Part shown: in pieces, positions 13,163 through 17,220 of the stretch
Layout of the letters: every line of letters begins with the position of its first letter
Position numbering within the stretch: position 1 is the stretch's first letter
Origin: DASPWV01 sp046727855
Lineage (GTDB): Bacteria > Acidobacteriota > Vicinamibacteria > Vicinamibacterales > UBA2999
Assembly (NCBI GenBank): GCA_046727855.1
Contig: JBKPDL010000098.1
Span: forward strand, 1 to 17,220
Direction: 5' to 3'
Length of the DNA stretch: 17,220 nt
Notes under the pieces: generated by a model
What the model saw: the letters and a program-made list of their open reading frames with translations, nothing else
Told to the model about the DNA's origin: nothing
The model's database searches: none
Program-made: the position numbers and the translations under genes

Positions 13163-14578
13163 ATGGCAAATTCGGGCCGCTCACGATTGGCGTTTGGTCT
13201 TGCCGCTTCGCTGGTGGCAGCGATCCTGATGGCTGCGTGTGTGCTGAAGTCTCCACCCGACGTCGAGGCGATCAGGAACGAGTCGATGCCGACTGTTACG
13301 GAGCCCTACGCGTGGACCGCCGCGGGCGCCGACGTCGGCGGCGTGTCTGACAATTGGATCGCCAGCTTCGGCGACGAACGGCTTGCGGCGGCCGTGATCG
13401 AGGCTCTCGCTCACAACCCCGACCTGGAAGTCGGCGCAGCGCGCGTGGAGCAAGCCATGCTTTACGCCAGGCTCGCCGGGGCGAGGCTTTATCCGTCGGT
13501 GGATCTCCTCGCTCGCGGCGGCGGCAAACTGTCGGGCGACAACAGCGGGTTGCAGGGCGGCGTGCTGACCGTGAATTGGGAGATCGATTTGTGGGGCCGC
13601 GTGCGATATGGCCGTGCGGCCGCGGCCGCCGACGCCGCATCCGCCGCATTGGACTTCGAGTACGCCCGTCAGTCGCTCGCCGCGGTTGTGGCCAGGAATT
13701 GGTTCCTCGCCACCGAGGCTGGATTGCAGGGGGAGATGGCGCGGCAGACGGTTCGCGAGTCGGAAGACCTCGTACGTCTCGCCGAGGTGCGATCGAACAT
13801 CGGAGTCGGCAACGACGAAGACGTGTTCGTCGCGCGCGCTTCGCTTGGAACCTACCGCGACGTGCTACGTCAGATCGAATCGGCACGCGAACAGGCGCTG
13901 CGCGCGCTCGAACTCGTGATCGGACGCTATCCCGGCGCCCTGATCGACGTCGCGCCCGAGCTGCCCGGTCAACCTCCGGCTGTGCCCGCAGGCCTTCCGT
14001 CGGAACTCCTCGAACGCAGACCCGACGTGGTGGCCGCCGAGCGCCGTATTGCCGCAGCGTTCAATCGCGTTCAGGAGGCGAAGGCCGCACGGCTACCCGC
14101 GATTGCCCTGACCACCGGCATCAGTACGATCTCGAGCGAGTTGTTCGTGCTCAAGGATCGCGACAACCCAAAGTGGAACGCCGGCGCGAATCTGCTCGCG
14201 CCGATTTTCAGAGGCGGTGCGCTGAAGACACAGGTTGAGATTCGCACCGCGGAGCAGCGACAGGCGCTTGCCGCCTACGCATCCGTCGGCCTTCGGGCCT
14301 TCGGCGAAGTCGAGAACGCGCTGACGGCCGAGATCGCTGCACGCGAGCGCGAGCAGATCCTGGCGCAGGCGATGGCGGACAATCAGCGCGCATTGGAGAT
14401 CGTTCAAACGCAATTCAAGGTGGGCAGCACCGATCTCCGATTCGTGTCACAGCGCCAGCTCGCCCTCAATGCGAACCACTCGGCGCTCATCCGCATGCAA
14501 GCGGAACAACGGGTTCAGCGTGTGAACCTGCACCTCGCACTGGGCGGCAGCTTCGAGCCCAGACCCGCGCCGCCGTAA
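13163..14578 (+). CDS. outer-membrane efflux lipoprotein, NodT/OprM family
   Basis: 471-residue TolC-like channel subunit. The signal peptide ends in a lipobox with Cys26 (ILMAAC), so it is probably lipidated. The mature protein has the duplicated outer-membrane-efflux-protein architecture: NWEIDLWGRVRYGRAAAAADAA in the first repeat, and the family signature GLPSELLERRPDVVAAERR before the second, followed by VGLRAFGEVENALTA. It trimerises in the outer membrane with a periplasmic alpha-barrel that docks onto a HlyD-type adaptor; the adaptor gene ends 11 bases upstream. No RND, ABC, MFS or FUSC pump gene follows. No strong ribosome binding site is visible before ATG 13163, so coupling to the adaptor gene is likely. 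Confidence 0.94.
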   Translation: MANSGRSRLAFGLAASLVAAILMAACVLKSPPDVEAIRNESMPTVTEPYAWTAAGADVGGVSDNWIASFGDERLAAAVIEALAHNPDLEVGAARVEQAMLYARLAGARLYPSVDLLARGGGKLSGDNSGLQGGVLTVNWEIDLWGRVRYGRAAAAADAASAALDFEYARQSLAAVVARNWFLATEAGLQGEMARQTVRESEDLVRLAEVRSNIGVGNDEDVFVARASLGTYRDVLRQIESAREQALRALELVIGRYPGALIDVAPELPGQPPAVPAGLPSELLERRPDVVAAERRIAAAFNRVQEAKAARLPAIALTTGISTISSELFVLKDRDNPKWNAGANLLAPIFRGGALKTQVEIRTAEQRQALAAYASVGLRAFGEVENALTAEIAAREREQILAQAMADNQRALEIVQTQFKVGSTDLRFVSQRQLALNANHSALIRMQAEQRVQRVNLHLALGGSFEPRPAPP

Positions 14579-14597
14579 ACGACACCCGCGAGAGTGC

Positions 14598-14642
14598 GTG
14601 GCCGCATCGTACGGCGCCCTTCGACTCCGGCGTCCCGGCCAC
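14598..14642. repeat. 7-bp inverted repeat after the export operon
   Basis: GTGGCCG at 14598-14604 and CGGCCAC at 14636-14642 flank a 31-base spacer, 20 bases after the efflux lipoprotein stop. It could help terminate the operon or serve as an activator site for the promoter at 14725, but arms this short in GC-rich DNA are weak evidence. Confidence 0.3.
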
Positions 14643-14724
14643 CGCCCGACGGTGATTCAGGCCTGACGCACAACGATTGAGCAGCCAACGCTTTACCCGC
14701 CACAACTTGGGCTGCGCCCTCGTA

Positions 14725-14740
14725 TGGCAAGGCGACTGCA
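14725..14740 (+). promoter_or_regulatory. sigma-54 (-24/-12) promoter of the alginate-export-like gene
   Basis: TGGCAAG-GCGA-CTGCA matches TGGCACG-N4-TTGCW at 10 of 12 positions and is identical to the export-operon promoter at 14 of 16 positions, including the shared GGCGACTGC. Predicted start near 14751 with a leader of about 74 bases to ATG 14825. Confidence 0.65.
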
Positions 14741-14824
14741 AACGCGCATCACGTTGGCCGATGGTGCGGACAACGCTCGTTCGGTCAACGCGTTCTGAAC
14801 GCAACACAACCTGGAATCAGTCGT

Positions 14825-16195
14825 ATGCGAAGGATTCTGATTGTTTCAATCACTCTCTGCGCCCTATTGGCGGCGACGGCCGCTGCGCAGACGACCTCAC
14901 CGCAAGATAAGCCGCCGGCGCAGCCGGAAGAACGGCCCACCGGCCTACCGGGACCTATCAAGTGGACGTTCAACGTCGACGCTGGATGGGGCACCTTCGG
15001 ATTTGCCAATTCCCTTTTCAACAACCCGAAGGAACCCGGTGTCGAAGAAAACCTGAGCGACCAATGGTTCGAGGGTTATGTGAAGCCGGCACTGTCGGCG
15101 ACCTACACGTTCGCTTCATCGAGCGAGATCTACGGCAAGGTGAGCGCCGTCGGTGAGCGCACATATGGTTCGGTACCGGATCTGTTCGGCCAAGATGTGT
15201 CGTCGTTTGGGCCAGAGGACCTGTCGATCGGCTGGCGATCGGGGAAGTCTCTCACGATCGGTGAGAACGCGCTCGACTTCACCGTCGGCCGCACGCAGTA
15301 CCGACTCGGACACGCGTTCCTGTTGTGGGATGGCGCCGCTGAAGGCGGCAGCCGCGGCGGCTACTGGACCAACGCACGCAAGGCGTTCGAGTTCGCGGCC
15401 ATCGGCCGCTTCAAGCCCGGTCCCCATACCGTTGAGACGTTTTATCTCGACAAAGACGAGCTCGACGAATCAGACAGCGGCAGCCGCCTGTGGGGACTCA
15501 ACTACGAAATCCGGTTCGGCGCCAACGATGCGACCACGCTGGGCGCCACCTACATGAAGTGGTTTGCGCACGAAGAGATTCGGCCAGGGCGCGACGGGTT
15601 GAACGTGTTCAACGTGCGCGCCTACACTGCGCCGGTGCCAAACGTGCCCGATTTGTCGTTTGAATTCGAGTATGCGGCCGAGCGCAACGGAGACGTACTC
15701 GAGTCGGACGCGTGGACGTTGCAGGGCGCCTACGAGTTCAGCGAAGTGAGCTGGAAGCCCAAGATCTCGTACCGCTACGCGTTCTTCGAGGGCGATGATC
15801 CGGAAACCCCGGCGAATGAGAATTTCGACCCGCTCTTTCTCGGATTCTACGACTGGGGCACCTGGTGGCAGGGCGAGATCGCCGGCGAGTACTTCGTCTC
15901 CAATAGCAATCTCGCCTCGAATCTCGTCCGCGTCCATGTTGCCCCGAACGATGCGATCGGCGCCGGCCTCCTCTTCTTCAACTTCACGCTCGATCATCCT
16001 CAAGCAATCGACCCGGCGGTCACCGCGGACGACGTGGCGTTCGAAACCGACTTGTACGTCGACTGGAAAGTGAATAGCGCGTTCACCGTGAGCATCGTCG
16101 GCGCGTACGCCAATCCAGGCGAAGCGGTGCAGCAGTTCAGCGGCCGTACGAAGAACTTCGCCTACGGCATGGTCTACGTCGCCTACAGCTTCTGA
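14825..16195 (+). CDS. outer-membrane beta-barrel, alginate-export-like family
   Basis: 456-residue outer-membrane protein. The signal peptide is MRRILIVSITLCALLAATAAAQ, followed by a Pro-rich linker and a long series of alternating amphipathic strands. The chain ends in YVAYSF, with the terminal Phe recognised by the Bam machinery. Segments such as FTVGRTQYRLGHAFLLWDG and FEFAAIGRFKPGPHTVETFY resemble the alginate-export (AlgE-like) porin family, which contains many barrels not tied to alginate. The substrate is unknown. A weak GGAA precedes the start. It is preceded by its own sigma-54-type promoter, so it is probably monocistronic and co-regulated with the upstream export operon. It is convergent with the VIT-like gene, 38 bases apart, with no clear terminator. 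Confidence 0.8.
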   Translation: MRRILIVSITLCALLAATAAAQTTSPQDKPPAQPEERPTGLPGPIKWTFNVDAGWGTFGFANSLFNNPKEPGVEENLSDQWFEGYVKPALSATYTFASSSEIYGKVSAVGERTYGSVPDLFGQDVSSFGPEDLSIGWRSGKSLTIGENALDFTVGRTQYRLGHAFLLWDGAAEGGSRGGYWTNARKAFEFAAIGRFKPGPHTVETFYLDKDELDESDSGSRLWGLNYEIRFGANDATTLGATYMKWFAHEEIRPGRDGLNVFNVRAYTAPVPNVPDLSFEFEYAAERNGDVLESDAWTLQGAYEFSEVSWKPKISYRYAFFEGDDPETPANENFDPLFLGFYDWGTWWQGEIAGEYFVSNSNLASNLVRVHVAPNDAIGAGLLFFNFTLDHPQAIDPAVTADDVAFETDLYVDWKVNSAFTVSIVGAYANPGEAVQQFSGRTKNFAYGMVYVAYSF

Positions 16196-16233
16196 ATTCT
16201 TGCGAACGAGGTGATCGCCATCGGCCCCGCTGC

Positions 16234-16896
16234 TCATCCTCCGAGCGCGATTGCAATCCCAACCAGCGTGACACCGAGCACCACCATGATGGTGCCGGTG
16301 ACCACGGGCCGGTAGCCTCCGTAGCGGGCCAGCAGGTAGCCCGCGGCAAACAGCATCACGATGGCGACCAGGTTCGATACGCGCAGCGCGACGTGCACCT
16401 CGTCGAAAATGAGAAATGGAATAACGATCGGAAAAGTGGACAGGAAGACTAGCAGAAAGACCGCCAGCGCTCGAAGCCAGTCGTCTCGCTCGAGAGAAGG
16501 TCGCTGGGGTAGAACGCGGATGTCGACGAGGCCTCGCCGCAGCCGCTCGAAATCGCTTTGCGTCATGAGGGACGCCACCACGGGTGGCAGGGCCCCGGTG
16601 ATGATGCCATGCGCCTGCTCCGGACTGGCGGCGGCATGCACTGCGCGAACGGTTACCAGGTTGCGGCCGCGTTCGGTCAGCGTCGCGACGAGGAACATGA
16701 CGGCGTCGACCAGGCCCCACGCGATGTTGCAGCCGATCGTGCCCAGGAGCAGCGTGCGAACGTCCTCTTCTCCGGCCGTCGCGGCGCTGAGCGTTCCAGT
16801 GAACGTCAACGCCATGATCAGGCCAAAGAGGATCTCCGAGATGCGGGAGACCGGATCGAGAAGGCGCTCGCGTCTGGCGGGTAGAGTTCCGTTCAT
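16234..16896 (-). CDS. multipass membrane protein, VIT/CCC1-like
   Basis: 220-residue inner-membrane protein with about five hydrophobic segments: ILFGLIMALTFTGTLSAATA, LLLGTIGCNIAWGLVDAVMFLVA, ALAVFLLVFLSTFPIVIPFLIF, LVAIVMLFAAGYLLARY and TGTIMVVLGVTLVGIAIAL. The order, with a central soluble charged segment (QSDFERLRRGLVDIR), resembles VIT1/CCC1 iron/manganese transporters, but the typical metal-binding glutamates of that segment are not obvious. Transport is therefore uncertain. Start 16896 has AAGGTGAG immediately upstream on the minus strand; longer in-frame versions reach into the preceding gene and are rejected. It follows the glucosidase gene by 26 bases, so the two are probably cotranscribed. 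Confidence 0.68.
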   Translation of the reverse strand: MNGTLPARRERLLDPVSRISEILFGLIMALTFTGTLSAATAGEEDVRTLLLGTIGCNIAWGLVDAVMFLVATLTERGRNLVTVRAVHAAASPEQAHGIITGALPPVVASLMTQSDFERLRRGLVDIRVLPQRPSLERDDWLRALAVFLLVFLSTFPIVIPFLIFDEVHVALRVSNLVAIVMLFAAGYLLARYGGYRPVVTGTIMVVLGVTLVGIAIALGG

Positions 16897-16922
16897 CGTC
16901 TCACCTTGCGGCGCCGCTCGGC

Positions 16923-17220
16923 CTAGACGGGGAGGCGCGCGCCGATCGGCTCGGCGCGAGTCTCTGTGACTGCTGCTGCTTTGCCCAACTCGAGCACCTG
17001 TGTCGCTGACGTGGTGGCAAACAGGTGCATCATGCGGGCGAGGATTCCGGTCCAACCGGTCTGGTGGCTGGCCCCGAGCCCGGCGCCGTTGTCTCCGTGG
17101 AAGTACTCGTAGAAGAGAATCAGATCACGCCAGTGCGGATCGTCCTGGAACTTGCGCGTGCCGCCGTAGACGGGACGCTCTCCCTTGCCGTTTCTCAAGA
17201 AGATCGCGGCGAGTCGGCGC
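16923..17220 (-). CDS. glucosidase-like glycoside hydrolase (GH63-type), C-terminal ~99 residues
   Basis: The 5' part lies outside the right edge; the frame stays open to the edge (RRLAAIFLRNGKGERPVYGG). The conserved end FYEYFHGDNGAGLGASHQTGWT matches the C terminus of large bacterial proteins annotated as glucosidase, with an MGH1/GH63-type (alpha/alpha)6 catalytic domain. The last ~30 residues are a variable tail (ATTSATQVLELGKAAAV...). The catalytic residues are outside the window, so activity cannot be assessed here. It is upstream of the VIT-like gene on the same strand. Confidence 0.8.
   Translation of the reverse strand, partial: RRLAAIFLRNGKGERPVYGGTRKFQDDPHWRDLILFYEYFHGDNGAGLGASHQTGWTGILARMMHLFATTSATQVLELGKAAAVTETRAEPIGARLPV

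Noticed and set aside
14839..14851. GATTG-TTT-CAATC dyad as a second FNR-like operator
   Set aside because: Half-sites are not TTGAT/ATCAA at four-base spacing and it lies inside the signal-peptide codons of the barrel gene.
15470..16720. 416-residue open frame on the minus strand
   Set aside because: Runs antisense through the alginate-export-like barrel and into the VIT-like gene in another frame; low-complexity Arg/His/Ala translation.

Overview
The window is high-GC bacterial chromosome with tightly packed genes. It has no rRNA, tRNA, CRISPR array, transposase or phage gene. Short-hairpin intergenic regions, DUF4136 and glycine-zipper envelope proteins, an 811-residue YXGXY-type secreted protein and a one-domain sigma-54 activator suggest a Gram-negative soil lineage, most like Acidobacteriota (Vicinamibacteria-like). 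That assignment is inferred from gene families and composition only. Lipoproteins and outer-membrane barrels make a Gram-negative envelope certain.

Layout. (1) 1-2599, plus strand: the 3' part of aspartate ammonia-lyase (aspA), overlapped by a Crp/Fnr regulator gene, then a small sensor-less histidine-kinase-like protein. A perfect FNR-type box (TTGAT-N4-ATCAA) lies between the last two. (2) 2593-7232, minus strand: a DUF1269 membrane protein, and an operon read as the 811-aa repeat protein, then an outer-membrane transporter-like barrel, then a small exported protein. (3) 7614-9511, plus strand: three exported envelope proteins (DUF4136, a helical periplasmic protein, a glycine-zipper protein). 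(4) 9622-10710, minus strand: a sigma-54 enhancer-binding regulator with no sensor domain. (5) 11304-14578, plus strand: DUF3302 membrane protein, YiaV/YibH-type HlyD membrane fusion protein and NodT/OprM outer-membrane lipoprotein. (6) 14825-16195, plus strand: an alginate-export-like outer-membrane barrel. (7) 16234-17220, minus strand: a VIT/CCC1-like membrane protein downstream of the C-terminal end of a GH63-like glucosidase.

How it fits together. The most interesting signal is a set of sigma-54 (-24/-12) promoter matches placed exactly at the ends of the envelope transcription units. One is in front of the regulator itself (11 of 12 consensus positions), one in front of the DUF3302-HlyD-OMF operon (11/12), one in front of the 811-aa protein operon (10/12) and one in front of the alginate-export-like porin (10/12). 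A weaker match (9/12) precedes the DUF4136 operon. The inference is a self-regulated sigma-54 envelope-export regulon clustered around its activator. Two large, unrelated inverted repeats occupy the intergenic space between the regulator and the export operon. The export operon contains a fusion protein and an outer-membrane channel but no recognisable pump, leaving the DUF3302 protein as the only additional inner-membrane partner.
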